A DNA stretch of 57,415 nucleotides, taken from contig JASJEI010000015.1 in NCBI GenBank assembly GCA_030064795.1, forward strand, positions 1 to 57,415, in the 5' to 3' direction. Positions within the stretch are counted from its first letter, which is position 1. The number at the start of each line of letters is the position of its first letter. The notes below the pieces were generated by a model. It was not told the DNA's origin, searched no databases, and worked only from the letters and a program-made list of their open reading frames with translations. This document shows positions 37,869 through 47,306 of the stretch, piece by piece. Both the position numbers and the translations under genes were made by a program. The stretch comes from Pleurocapsa sp. MO_226.B13. Lineage in GTDB: Bacteria; Cyanobacteriota; Cyanobacteriia; Cyanobacteriales; Xenococcaceae.

Positions 37869-38795
37869 TCAAACTACCCGCGCAATGATAGAGCGATGTC
37901 GGGGACTATTGACTGCGATCTTAGGAACGGTAAAACCAGCATCGATAAATGTTTGTTCGATATCCAAAGCAAAATAGCGATCTAGGTAGGGTTCGGTGCT
38001 TTTGAGGAGAGTCAGGATATAGGGAGGCATTTTTAAAAATACTTCTGATTGAGGATTCATATCCATAATCGCCAAATAACCACCACTTCTGAGTAAACGA
38101 TGAGCCTCGGAAATAATAGCTTGGGCCGCGCTAGTAGGTAGCTCGTGAAACATCAAACAGGCAGAAACCAAATCAAAGCTACCATCGGGTAAACCCGTAG
38201 CTTCAGCAGCAGCATGAATCCAGTTGATGTTTTGTTGTCTCTGTCGCGATCTATATTGTGCTACTGCTAGAAAATACGGAGATAGATCGACTCCCGTAAC
38301 TTGAGCTTGAGGATAGATTTCTTGCAAAGCAAAAGTACTCATGCCTACACCACAACCAAGATCTAAAATATTCCTGGGGGTAATAGCTAATTGTTCTTGA
38401 ATTACTTGATGATAACTATGACGAAGCATCGAATCGCCATTAACATCGCCTTTATCTTTAGACCAAATTTGAGCATGGACGGCATGAGCAGCAGATTCAA
38501 CCTCCCAAGCAGCTTCCCAGTTTAGATTACCTGTTTCATAGGCATGAAATGAAGTGGTGTAATAGTCGGGGTAGGACAAATCTGGATTTTGTACTGCTGC
38601 CAATTCTCGTTCCCAATTGTAGTTGCTCAATTGTTTAACATTCTCGCGCCAGGGTACGCCAATAGACTCCGCTCGCTCAATCATCATCTTACGGGCGCGA
38701 GTTTTGGCGAAGTTGGCTAAAGGTTTTATTGCCAAAATGCTGTTTACCAAACGGGAAGCCAATCCAATCTGGGGCTGGTTTGTAGTAACGCTCAT
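37869..38795 (-). CDS. SAM-dependent class I methyltransferase
   Basis: A 308-residue protein. An N-terminal helical part of about 130 residues precedes a Rossmann methyltransferase domain: motif I ILDLGCGVGMSTF (about 143-155), VTGVDLSPYF (motif II with the acidic SAM ligand), then SFDLVSACLMFHELP and RLLRSGGYLAIMDMNP. This is the ubiquinone/menaquinone-methyltransferase-like Methyltransf_11/25 type. The substrate is unknown. No biosynthetic genes adjoin it. Confidence 0.88.
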   Translation of the reverse strand: MSVTTNQPQIGLASRLVNSILAIKPLANFAKTRARKMMIERAESIGVPWRENVKQLSNYNWERELAAVQNPDLSYPDYYTTSFHAYETGNLNWEAAWEVESAAHAVHAQIWSKDKGDVNGDSMLRHSYHQVIQEQLAITPRNILDLGCGVGMSTFALQEIYPQAQVTGVDLSPYFLAVAQYRSRQRQQNINWIHAAAEATGLPDGSFDLVSACLMFHELPTSAAQAIISEAHRLLRSGGYLAIMDMNPQSEVFLKMPPYILTLLKSTEPYLDRYFALDIEQTFIDAGFTVPKIAVNSPRHRSIIARVV

Positions 38796-39142
38796 TAAAA
38801 AGAAATTAATATTTTAGACGGTCAAATTTTTTTTATTTTAAGATATCTAGACTACTCTTACTTCCTAGGCTGCTTTCCCAGCTTAATCTTTTCTTACAAC
38901 TTCGAGCTGGTTATTTTTAATATTTTATGTATGTCAGGTAACAAAAGTTTGTCTATTTAGTTTAAAAGACGATTATGATTTGGGAACTTAAGCAAAGTTT
39001 ATAGTTGCCATTTTTAGCTTTTGTCTGTCATAGTTATTGATTATTTGTCAATAATCTTACTGAAAACTATTCCTGTAATCAGGTCTAAATTATTCTGTCT
39101 GTCCGAAATTCTGCTAGATATAATAGCGTAGCTCTTAACAAT
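38796..39142. other. Divergent spacer, methyltransferase / histidine kinase
   Basis: The two flanking genes point away from each other, so promoters for both lie here. The region is AT-rich. No operator-like repeat is convincing, and no frame is supported. Confidence 0.5.
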
Positions 39143-40534
39143 ATGAATATTGCTATCTCTGAATCATCTTTGTACCAGTTAACTCAAGACTTAGATGAAC
39201 CTCTTGCTTCCATATCTATTGGTGCAGAAACTCTTAAATCCCACGTTAGTTCTATTATCGATCTAGTAATTGAAAAACAGTTACAGGCAACAGTGTGGGT
39301 TAAACTCCCCCAAACCAAAAGCTGGCTCGGTCAAATACAAAAATTACAAAGGGAAGGGAATGCTGACAACATTTATTTATGCAGCAGCAAGAAAAACGAT
39401 CCGACTTTATCTTTCTTAGAGCGTACCGCTACCAAAACCCCTGTTGTTCCGATTCGATTTCATAAAAACCCCGTATTACAAAGAGAGTCTTTTTTAATTG
39501 TCTTATCTGCGGATTTTTGTAGTCTGGTATTAGCCCAATGGCAAAAAGGCAAAATTCAAATGGAGTCCTCTGGTAAAAGACTACAGCAGCCATATCTAGA
39601 AATGGTCTCCAGCTACACTCCCCAAGCAATTACTCAAGTTTTGTCGGGAATTAGAGCCAAGATTGTGGCTACAGAACGTCCCCCCAGCGATCGCTCTTTT
39701 AATTTTGATGCTCATCTCGTTCCTAAAACCTACCTTTTAGAAAAACTGCTGCTCAAACAAATAAAACATAGCCAAACCTTACAAACGAGATTAAATTCTT
39801 TATCTAAAACTAATAGCCTTCCCGAAAAAAGCTCTACTGTGTTGGGATTGCAAGAAGATTTTCTCAATGACTTGGTTCAAGAATTGCGATCGCCTATTAC
39901 CCATATGAAAACCGCCCTCAGTCTTTTGGAGTCCAAACAAATCAAAGGCGAACAACGCCAACGCTATCTTCAGATGGTCAGTGATGAATGCGATCGTCAA
40001 AATTCTTTAGTAGGTGGTTTATTGGAATTGTTGCAGTTAGATACCCCCATCGAAGCCGAACACTTGCACCTAGACGATCTAGTTCCAGGAATAGTCAGCA
40101 CTTATCAACCCTTAGCCGAAGAAAAACAGATTCAGTTAGGATATAAAATCCCTGCTGGTATTCCTCCTATTTCTTGTCCACGTAGTTGGTTTAGACAGAT
40201 TATTATTAATTTGCTCAATAACAGTCTGCAATTTACTCCTCCCCAGGGGAGGATATTTGTCCAAGCTACACCGAGAAATGACCGCGAGTATGTGGAGATT
40301 TTATTTAGCGATACGGGAGTTGGTATCCCCACCTCAGAAATCAACAAGATCTTTAATGGTTTTTATCGCACCAAACCGACCAACAAGGAATCATTGACTG
40401 GTGCTGGTTTGGGCTTGACCCTGGTACAACAATTAGTACACCGTTGTAGTGGTTCGATCTCTGTTACCAGTAAAGTAGGCAAAGGAACAACCTTTAAAAT
40501 CTTAATGCCCGCCGTACCAGCCGAGTTGATTTAA
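39143..40534 (+). CDS. DICT-domain histidine kinase with Gln in the H-box
   Basis: A 463-residue soluble protein. Residues 8-175 resemble the cyanobacterial DICT sensory domain (LYQLTQDLDEPL, QATVWVKLP, NIYLCSS, FLIVLSADF). A HisKA-like dimerisation region follows at 235-300. The canonical phospho-accepting histidine of H-E-L-R-T-P is Gln246 (VQELRSPITHMKTAL); a histidine occurs eight residues later (H254). The ATPase domain is intact: N-box NLLNN (356-360), DTGVGIP (390-396), GAGLGL (420-425). There are no membrane segments. Whether Gln is usual for this subfamily I cannot tell. Confidence 0.82.
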   Translation: MNIAISESSLYQLTQDLDEPLASISIGAETLKSHVSSIIDLVIEKQLQATVWVKLPQTKSWLGQIQKLQREGNADNIYLCSSKKNDPTLSFLERTATKTPVVPIRFHKNPVLQRESFLIVLSADFCSLVLAQWQKGKIQMESSGKRLQQPYLEMVSSYTPQAITQVLSGIRAKIVATERPPSDRSFNFDAHLVPKTYLLEKLLLKQIKHSQTLQTRLNSLSKTNSLPEKSSTVLGLQEDFLNDLVQELRSPITHMKTALSLLESKQIKGEQRQRYLQMVSDECDRQNSLVGGLLELLQLDTPIEAEHLHLDDLVPGIVSTYQPLAEEKQIQLGYKIPAGIPPISCPRSWFRQIIINLLNNSLQFTPPQGRIFVQATPRNDREYVEILFSDTGVGIPTSEINKIFNGFYRTKPTNKESLTGAGLGLTLVQQLVHRCSGSISVTSKVGKGTTFKILMPAVPAELI

Positions 40535-40539
40535 GAATT

Positions 40540-40575
40540 ACTAACTCCGAACTCCGAACTCCGAATTGCGAACTC
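40540..40575. repeat. Heptamer AACTCCG repeat
   Basis: About four imperfect copies of AACTCCG/AATTGCG separate the convergent kinase and peptidase genes. The same word recurs near 23560 and 51930. Confidence 0.7.
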
Positions 40576-42513
40576 CTAATCGAGGTTAATAATCTCAATC
40601 GGTTCGATCGATTCTGCTGGCTGAAAACCGAAAATTCGAGCATAGAAATAAAATTCACTATCTAAAGCCTTCTTAATATTTGCCGACATCCTAAAACCGT
40701 GGGCTTCATGTTCAAACAAGACATAGGCAACGGGTAATCCCTTGGCTTTTATCGCATTAAACATCAATTCTGCCTGATTGGGAGGAACAACCTTGTCTTC
40801 TAGCCCTTGAAAGAAAATTACGGGGCAATTTAGCTGTTCTGTATGGTAAATAGGCGATCGCTGTCGATAAATTTCGATCTCTTCGGGATATTTGCCGATC
40901 AACCGATCCAGATAGCGAGATTCAAATTTATGAGTATCTCTAACCAAAATCTCTAAATCGCTCACCCCGTAGTAACTAGCACCAGCTTTAAAAGTATCGC
41001 GAAAAGTTAGGGCTGCCAGTGTGGTATAACCCCCCGCACTACTGCCTGTAATTACCAAGCGATCGCCATCCACTCTCCCTCGATCGACTAAATATTTAGC
41101 ACCGTTGACACAATCATCTACATCGACAATTCCCCACTTGCCATCTAGTCTTTGACGATATTGACGACCATAACCAATACTGCCACCATAATTTACATCT
41201 AGATAGCCAAAGCCTCGACTAGTCCAATATTGAATCCGCAGGTTAAGATTGACGGATGCGGCCGCAGTAGGGCCACCGTGGCTTTTGACAATTAGGGGTG
41301 GTAATTCTCCTGCTGGTGCGATGTAATCTTGATTGGTTGGCGGATAGTACCAGGCATATGCCGTTAGATCGTCTGTTGTCGGAAAAGCGATCGCCTCTGG
41401 TAAAGCCAGATAACCAGGATCGATAGTTAAATCTCCCGTGCGTTTTAAGATTTCTTCTCTTCCCGCCTCCAAATCGAGTTTGACGACTGCGGTAGTTTCT
41501 GTGGGCGCACCACCGACAAATACAGCACAACCGCTCTTGGTTGCCTGGAGATCGGAAATATTAGTGTATCTGCTGGGAATTTCTTGAAACTGTTTGGTAT
41601 TTAGATCGATCCAACCTAAGTACCAGCGACCATCTGCTGAATAAGCACATACCAAGCGATCGCTATCTACTAAAGCATAGGTGGACAACCCAAACACCCA
41701 ATGGGGATAGGCAAACTCTGCTGCCATTTGATGTAAAATTTCAATCGAGCCATCTCGATTACGTCGGTAAAGATTCCACCAATTAGTGCGATCGCTAGAA
41801 AAATAGAGTCTCCCATCATCACTCCATTTTGGCTCGCAAATTGATTCTGTCTTGCCTCCTGCTACTAGCTTGGGTGACTTGATTTTTCCCCGCTCATCGA
41901 GATCTGCCAGCCATAAATAGGTGCTGTCCCAAGGCATATCGGGGTGATTCCAACTCAACCAGGCTAATTGTTTTCCATCGGGACTCAGACGTGGTGAAGA
42001 ATAAAAGTCGTCACCTGCAACTAGAGTCTCAATTTCTCCTGTGGTCAAATTAATTGTTACCAAGCTATTCTTAGGTTCTGAGTCTTGCTGGCTACGATCT
42101 TCACAGACACAAATCAGGCGATTCGCGCCCTCATCTACGATCGGGTCGCCATAGCGTTGCTCTAATTTATTGGTTAGCAGTCGAGGGGATCGATCTATAA
42201 CCTGTTGATAAATTCGACCATCTCCATAATTAGAGAAATAAATTGTATTTTTGTTTACTACGTAAGCTCCCCCACCATATTCGTGAACTCTAGTGCGAAC
42301 ATTGAAAGGGTCAGGAGTGATATTTTCGCTCCCACCCTCTGGAAAATAACCTACAATTGTACACCTACCTTTTTCTTGGGGTCGTTTTTCTACCCAGTAA
42401 ATATCGTCGTTATCGATCGCGATACTCCCAACACCAATAGTTTTCGAGACTATCAGATCTGAGGTGATGGGAGATTTCCAAGAACCAAAAGTAGCAATTT
42501 TAGGTGTCTTCAT
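40576..42513 (-). CDS. S9-family serine peptidase (prolyl oligopeptidase type)
   Basis: A 645-residue peptidase. The N-terminal two thirds form a beta-propeller with repeated W/D motifs (LSPDGKQLAWLSWNHPDMPW, WSDDGRLYFSSDRTNWWNLY). The C-terminal alpha/beta-hydrolase domain has the nucleophile in GSSAGGYTTLAAL, Asp in GLEDKVVPP and His in EHEAHGFR. No signal sequence is visible, so it is probably cytoplasmic and acts on small peptides. The frame extends upstream to 42552, but the ATG at 42513 (MKTPKIATFG) fits the family. Confidence 0.92.
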   Translation of the reverse strand: MKTPKIATFGSWKSPITSDLIVSKTIGVGSIAIDNDDIYWVEKRPQEKGRCTIVGYFPEGGSENITPDPFNVRTRVHEYGGGAYVVNKNTIYFSNYGDGRIYQQVIDRSPRLLTNKLEQRYGDPIVDEGANRLICVCEDRSQQDSEPKNSLVTINLTTGEIETLVAGDDFYSSPRLSPDGKQLAWLSWNHPDMPWDSTYLWLADLDERGKIKSPKLVAGGKTESICEPKWSDDGRLYFSSDRTNWWNLYRRNRDGSIEILHQMAAEFAYPHWVFGLSTYALVDSDRLVCAYSADGRWYLGWIDLNTKQFQEIPSRYTNISDLQATKSGCAVFVGGAPTETTAVVKLDLEAGREEILKRTGDLTIDPGYLALPEAIAFPTTDDLTAYAWYYPPTNQDYIAPAGELPPLIVKSHGGPTAAASVNLNLRIQYWTSRGFGYLDVNYGGSIGYGRQYRQRLDGKWGIVDVDDCVNGAKYLVDRGRVDGDRLVITGSSAGGYTTLAALTFRDTFKAGASYYGVSDLEILVRDTHKFESRYLDRLIGKYPEEIEIYRQRSPIYHTEQLNCPVIFFQGLEDKVVPPNQAELMFNAIKAKGLPVAYVLFEHEAHGFRMSANIKKALDSEFYFYARIFGFQPAESIEPIEIINLD

Positions 42514-43363
42514 AATTTTTGGGCAATTACTTGGTGAAAAAAAACGAGCCAAACTTAATTATTTTTACAGCTTTATTCACCCATTTTTTATAGTAATATT
42601 TTATATGTACCTGTGTACTAAAATAGTAAGTTGAGCATTTTACAAGCAACTGAAGAAGGTATTCTCCAACTATTTTGAAGGACAAGAGCTACAGCTGGCT
42701 ATTTGTCTGGCAGGTTCAGTCTGCCACAAGCTGATTGAAATTTACACGAGCTTAAGATCGGTCTGCGGGTGAAATCTTCAAGAACATTTTAGATCGCGAT
42801 CGCTAAGCTGAAGTTGGTTAAATCGATTGTCGATGTCGGATTATTGCTAGCAAAAAATTGCTGGAGATTCCAAGATAAATCTGTAATTTTGCAGCTTTTT
42901 GCCCAAAGACAATTAATTTAGATAAAGAATGCAATTTCAGCATAACCATGGTTTTTGTTGTCAGTGTTGCATTTTTAACTAGTCTTTATCTATATGATTT
43001 TTATTAAAGACCGATCGGAATACCAATATATAGCCATCGTCAACCAAAAGCCGATCATAATTCTCATAAAAGTTACATAAGTTAATAAATATCGTGTATT
43101 GTTAAGAAAGAAGCAAAAATCTGGATAGAACAAAGTTAGGAGTGGAGAGGGGAGCGTCTGTTGAGTCGGAAAGTAATTACAAAGTTTCCAGCAATTAGGC
43201 TCGAAAATGCGAGTATAGCGGTTTTTTTGTAACCAAATAGGGCAATTGATCTCATAAACTTAAAATAACTAAACATTTTAATCGACAGCCCTGACCTCTC
43301 ACAAACAGCACAACCTAAAGAATTTCATTCTTACCCCGTCCAATTAAGTAAGTAAATCGCGTC
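42514..43363. other. Long divergent spacer upstream of the sigma-factor gene
   Basis: About 850 bases between the peptidase and sigma genes, which point apart. It contains GC-poor tracts, HIP1 (GCGATCGC near 42796) and no credible frame. Such a long leader suggests several promoters or a long 5' UTR for the sigma gene. TAAAAGTTACATAAGTT and TATTGTTAAG near 43068-43108 are possible promoter elements, but no pair is convincing. Confidence 0.45.
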
Positions 43364-44320
43364 ATGAAAACAGCACAAAAATCTAACGATTTAGTTAGAA
43401 GCTATCTAAAAGAAATAGGTCGCGTTCCTCTGTTAACACACGAGGAAGAAATTCTTTATTCCAAAAGAGTTCAAAAAGCGATCGCCTTAAGCAAAATTAA
43501 AGAAGAGCTAGAAGGAAAACTTGGCATCGAACCAACTATAGAACAGTGGGCTCAAGCAGCCAAGAGTACTCCCAAAGAAATTCTGACAGCGATGGAAGCT
43601 GGAGACGCAGCCAAGCGCAAAATGGTAGAAGCGAACTTACGTTTGGTAGTGTCGGTGGCTAAAAAGTATCTCAAACGCAATCTTGACCTTTTAGACTTGA
43701 TTCAAGAAGGAACGATTGGGATGCAGCGGGGTGTAGAAAAGTTCGATCCCACTAAGGGATATCGCTTTAGTACTTATGCTTACTGGTGGATTCGCCAAGC
43801 AATTACCAGAGCGATCGCCGAAAAAGGTCGTACAATTCGCCTACCAATTCACATTACCGAAAAGCTCAATAAAATCAAAAAAGCCCAAAGACAACTAGCT
43901 CAAAAGAAAGGCAGAACAGCTACTATCGCCGAACTAGCCCAGGAACTCGACCTAACCACCAAGCAAGTCAGAGACTACCTAGAAAAATCTCGTCAGCCTA
44001 TTTCCCTCGATGTACGAGTTGGTGACAACAACGATACCGAATTAGGAGATATGCTAGAGGATACAGGACAGTCTCCAGAGGACTATGCTACTTCATCTTC
44101 TCTCAAAAGAGATTTGGAAAAATTGATGGCAGATTTGACTCCCCAGCAAAGAGAAGTCATTTCCCTCAGATTTGGTTTGGCTGATGGTAAACCCATGACT
44201 TTGGCGAAAATTGGCGAGTGCTTGAGCATCAGTCGCGAACGAGTCAGACAGATCGAGAGAGAAGCATTATCTAAACTACGTAAGCGCAAGACTGCAATTC
44301 GCGAATATTTAGCTAGTTAG
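43364..44320 (+). CDS. Group 2 RNA polymerase sigma factor (SigB/SigD-like)
   Basis: A 318-residue sigma-70 factor. Region 1.2 reads [21 protein letters not shown]. Region 2 has [23 protein letters not shown] and the -10-reading [13 protein letters not shown]. Region 3 follows as [16 protein letters not shown], and the region 4 HTH as [21 protein letters not shown]. It lacks the long N-terminal region 1.1 of the primary sigma. Length and sequence match cyanobacterial group 2 factors, which redirect transcription in light, stress and carbon changes; SigD of Synechocystis has this length. The exact paralogue is uncertain. Confidence 0.93.
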   Translation: MKTAQKSNDLVRSYLKEIGRVPLLTHEEEILYSKRVQKAIALSKIKEELEGKLGIEPTIEQWAQAAKSTPKEILTAMEAGDAAKRKMVEANLRLVVSVAKKYLKRNLDLLDLIQEGTIGMQRGVEKFDPTKGYRFSTYAYWWIRQAITRAIAEKGRTIRLPIHITEKLNKIKKAQRQLAQKKGRTATIAELAQELDLTTKQVRDYLEKSRQPISLDVRVGDNNDTELGDMLEDTGQSPEDYATSSSLKRDLEKLMADLTPQQREVISLRFGLADGKPMTLAKIGECLSISRERVRQIEREALSKLRKRKTAIREYLAS

Positions 44321-44485
44321 GTATTTTTTGGTAGCTAGTAGGATCGGAAAACTCTCTTAAGGTAGTTCGGTTCTACGTAAGTGTTAGTCAAGTCTAAAAT
44401 GTTTAAATTGACTAGAGATTAGTTAGAATCAAATTCCACGCTGAAAAGAGTAAATTTTGAAAATCCTAACAGGGAGGTTAAGAGA

Positions 44486-44812
44486 GTGAAAAGCGAAAGT
44501 AATGCCCAAAACACTTTTAAGCAAGACGTAGAAGGTAATATACTGTGGCAGTATGTTCAGTCTTTAAGTCCAGAAACTGTAACTCAACTCTCCCGACCTG
44601 AATCTCAAGAAGTTTTTCAGATTATCGAACACAACATTGTCGGCTTGCTGGGTAATCTTCCTGGGGAAAACTTTGATGTAGCAATTAGTACCAATCGCGA
44701 AAGTTTAGGTCGTTTACTAGCATCAGCAATGATGAGCGGTTATTTCCTGCGTAATGCAGAGCAAAGGATGACTTTTGAAGAATCTTTGTTATCGACTCAA
44801 GTAGATAGTTAA
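44486..44812 (+). CDS. DUF760 protein
   Basis: A 108-residue soluble protein of the cyanobacterial/plastid DUF760 family. Typical words are ILWQYVQSLSPETVTQLSRP, NIVGLLGNLPGENFDV and LGRLLASAMMSGYFLRNAEQR. The function of the family is not established to my knowledge, though plant members have been tied to chloroplast protein turnover. It starts with GTG after GGGAGG. A terminator follows. It may share a regulatory theme with the sigma gene 165 bases upstream. Confidence 0.9.
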   Translation: MKSESNAQNTFKQDVEGNILWQYVQSLSPETVTQLSRPESQEVFQIIEHNIVGLLGNLPGENFDVAISTNRESLGRLLASAMMSGYFLRNAEQRMTFEESLLSTQVDS

Positions 44813-45407
44813 AAGTCTTACCTGACAAATTAAATCATCCGAGCGAGCAACCTTTGGGAAAACAATCTCAGGGTTGCTTGATTTTTTATCGTCTCAAGTT
44901 TACATTTTCGATAAAATTTCTTCATCGAAGCTTTATTGTATTTAAATTTCGCTCCCTATAAGATAAGCTTAATCGCAATCGAGAAAAGAAGTAGCCGTAG
45001 AAAAGCTAACTCTCCGTTATCATAGAAAAGGCTAGAAACAACCAATAGCTTGACTTTCCAAATTGGCTGTTGTCTCATTTATACTGCTAGCCAAACGTTT
45101 ATGTAAGGGAGACAAAAATAAGCTAGGTCGAGCTAAAACTCGTCAGGGGATCGTGCTGCTGTTAATACTATCGCTACTAAAGCGGTAAATTAAATACGAA
45201 TATACTAAAAACTACGGTGGCACCAGTTAGAGACTTGTTATTGGGAGGGATAAACAAATGAAGGCAGAAACTTAAATCAAAGACTACAGGGTTATACTCA
45301 GTATGCACGGACAAGTTTTCGATCGCGTCAGCAGGATTGAGCAGCATGTTCAAGCAGATGATTTTATCATGTAGATAAAAGCTAGCAAAATTTACACATT
45401 CTTGTCT
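44813..45407. other. Spacer with terminator and a nearly open short frame
   Basis: After the terminator (44844-44887) no intact gene is supported. At 45258 an ATG behind GGGAGGG starts five codons and a stop (TAA), after which the same frame stays open for 33 codons to 45374 (..MHGQVFDRVSRIEQHVQADD..). An imperfect hairpin AACAACCAAT/ATTGGCTGTT lies near 45036-45071. Confidence 0.45.
44844..44887 (+). terminator. Rho-independent terminator after the DUF760 gene
   Basis: The stem CGAGCAACC / GGTTGCTTG (44844-44852 with 44872-44880, nine pairs including G-T) is followed by ATTTTTT. It closes the sigma/DUF760 region. Confidence 0.8.
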
Positions 45408-45830
45408 ATGTCAGAAATAATTTCTTCCCTCGTACATAAGCAAATTGGAGTAGCGATAATCAGCGATCCTCAAGGAAAAATTCTAATAGATCGCCGAAAA
45501 AGCGGGGGAGAAATGGGAGGACTTTGGGAATTTCCTGGAGGAAAAATCGAACCTGGAGAAACAATAGAAGAATGTATTAAGCGGGAAATAAAAGAAGAAT
45601 TAAATATAGAGATCTTGGTAGGCGATCGCTTGACAACTATTACTCATGTCTATCAAACTTTTAAAGTAACACTTTACGTTCATTGCTGTCAGCATCTTAG
45701 TGGAACACCACAGCGAATTGAATGCGATGAAATTCACTGGGTAGAACCAGCACAAATGAATCAATACCAATTTCCTCAAGCCAACACTAAAATCATCAGT
45801 CTTTTACAGCAAAGGGGCATAGAAAAATGA
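45408..45830 (+). CDS. MutT-type Nudix hydrolase
   Basis: A 140-residue Nudix enzyme. The Nudix box is complete: GGKIEPGETIEECIKREIKEEL (described here as G-x5-E-x7-R-E-x2-E-E at about residues 41-63), preceded by GGLWEFPG. This is the 8-oxo-dGTP diphosphatase (MutT) type, which cleans the nucleotide pool, though the substrate is inferred. A TTG at 45402 is in frame; the ATG at 45408 is preferred. Its stop overlaps the start of the PATAN-REC gene by four bases (ATGA), so the two are translationally coupled. Confidence 0.9.
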   Translation: MSEIISSLVHKQIGVAIISDPQGKILIDRRKSGGEMGGLWEFPGGKIEPGETIEECIKREIKEELNIEILVGDRLTTITHVYQTFKVTLYVHCCQHLSGTPQRIECDEIHWVEPAQMNQYQFPQANTKIISLLQQRGIEK

Positions 45831-46999
45831 ATGCCAACAATATTTCTGACAATTTACTGATCAGAGAATTTACAGCCCCCAAACAGATCAAGTTGTTTAC
45901 TTCTTTGCAGGAAGGGCAGATCAGCGGTCAGTTAACCTTTAGCGATCCCATACGAGCCAACGAGTGGCATCTATATCTTTATTTGGGTACTATCATATAT
46001 GCTACAGGGGGAATTCATCCAATTCGTCGCTGGCAAAGGAACTTAATTGCCAATTTGCCCCAGATTCCCTTTGAGTTATCTAAATTACAAGAAGAATTAA
46101 CCGAATATGAAGCGGATTTGAACGACAATGTTTGGGAATACGAGCAAATATCTCATTGGGTAGAGCAACAAATAGTTACCCCCCTGCAAGGAAAAAATGC
46201 CTTACTATTTGCCTTAAAAGAAATATTCTTCGATCTCACTCAAGCAAGACAGGTCGTTTGTCATCTTGACCGAGATAATATTCTGCTTCCTAGAATCGAA
46301 CCAATAAAACCAGAAACAGTAATTAAATCTACGCAACAGGTTTGGCAAAGTTGGGAAGCTTCCAAAATAGCAGATAGATCTCCCGATCTCGCCCCTGTGA
46401 TTTTGCGACCGCAAGAACTAGAGGAAAAAACCTCGATTTCGGCATATCAAAGTCTGTGCAAATTACTCAACGGTAATAGAACCTTAAGGGATCTGTCGAT
46501 ACAACTAAAAACATCTACCTTACAGGTAGTTTGCTCTTTGCTACCCTATATTCAATCGGGAGTTTTTGGTTTAGTAGATGTTCCCGATTTATTGGAATTG
46601 CTAACCCCAGTCGATACCAGAAGCGAAGATCCCAACCGTCCTCTGATTGCCTGTGTAGATGATAGCCTCATGATTTCTCACATGATGGAACAAATTGTGA
46701 GTGTTGCTGGTTATCGTTTTGTAGCAATTAACGACCCTGCAGAAGCCATTTCTACTATAGTTGCTCGCAAACCCGATCTGATCTTTTTAGATATTCTGAT
46801 GCCCAATATTAGCGGTTACGATCTCTGCGCCCAATTACGTCAATATCCAGAATTTGCCGAAACGCCAATTATCTTTTTAACGAGCAGTAGTGGTATTATC
46901 GATCGCATTAAAGCCAAAATGGTTGGCTCGTCGGATTTCATCAAAAAGACTGTCGATGCAGATGAATTGTTACAAAAAGTAGTAGAACATTTGCCGTAG
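45827..46999 (+). CDS. PATAN-REC response regulator (PatA/PixG-like)
   Basis: A 390-residue regulator. The N-terminal PATAN region (about 1-255) shows FTSLQEGQISGQLTF, WHLYLYLGTIIYATGGIHPIRRW and WVEQQIVTPLQGKNALLF. The C-terminal receiver (272-390) has DD278-279, the phospho-acceptor D322 in FLDILMPNISGYDL, T352-S in IIFLTSS and a Lys in FIKKTV. Related proteins are Anabaena PatA and Synechocystis PixG/TaxP1, acting in heterocyst patterning, type IV pilus control and phototaxis. No pix/tax operon follows, so this is a stand-alone member coupled to a Nudix gene. Confidence 0.88.
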   Translation: MNANNISDNLLIREFTAPKQIKLFTSLQEGQISGQLTFSDPIRANEWHLYLYLGTIIYATGGIHPIRRWQRNLIANLPQIPFELSKLQEELTEYEADLNDNVWEYEQISHWVEQQIVTPLQGKNALLFALKEIFFDLTQARQVVCHLDRDNILLPRIEPIKPETVIKSTQQVWQSWEASKIADRSPDLAPVILRPQELEEKTSISAYQSLCKLLNGNRTLRDLSIQLKTSTLQVVCSLLPYIQSGVFGLVDVPDLLELLTPVDTRSEDPNRPLIACVDDSLMISHMMEQIVSVAGYRFVAINDPAEAISTIVARKPDLIFLDILMPNISGYDLCAQLRQYPEFAETPIIFLTSSSGIIDRIKAKMVGSSDFIKKTVDADELLQKVVEHLP

Positions 47000-47306
47000 A
47001 GGAGAGGGAAGAGAAATTTGCTGGTTAGTTATAGTCTGCCCGACCAAAAAGCGCAGTGAATCATAACCGAGCTTGAGATTTGACCAACGGTACAAGCACC
47101 TGCGTTCGATGCGGGTGTCACGACCTCACGACCGAAGCTAAACTTATTGCGTGTCTGGGCAGAAAATCCACTTTTTAGTTATCAATCTTATTTTTAGTTA
47201 TCAATCTTGGATATATTTCAAGATTGTTTGATATGATTAACGGTTGCTCAGAAGCCATTAATCTAGCAAATGGCTATGAGCTTATAGCCGAACAATTATA
47301 TTGATT
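47000..47306. other. Spacer with a tnpB-end-like element
   Basis: It contains the conserved element at 47029-47178, framed by TCTGCCC (47035) and GGGCAGA (47157). A direct repeat TTTTTAGTTATCAATCTT occurs twice at 47173-47208. No full gene is supported. Confidence 0.5.
47029..47178 (-). pseudogene. Probable 3'-end remnant of an IS200/IS605 tnpB
   Basis: On the minus strand one frame reads ..KFSFGREVVTPASNAGACTVG.. to a stop. It resembles the variable tail (CGEDVxP...) after the zinc finger of TnpB. The DNA shares GTGAxxC.ATAAC.GAG...GGTACAAGCACC.GCG......GCGGGTGTCACG.CCTCAC (in parts) with 53204-53268. A stem CACCTGC/GCGGGTG is kept in both, with a G-U in this copy. Outer arms TCTGCCC/GGGCAGA enclose it. 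A structured RNA is the alternative. Confidence 0.4.

Noticed and set aside
45100..45180. Possible SRP or 6S RNA in the spacer after the DUF760 gene
   Set aside because: The key motifs of those RNAs (GGAAGCAG-type tetraloop region, long central bubble) are absent.
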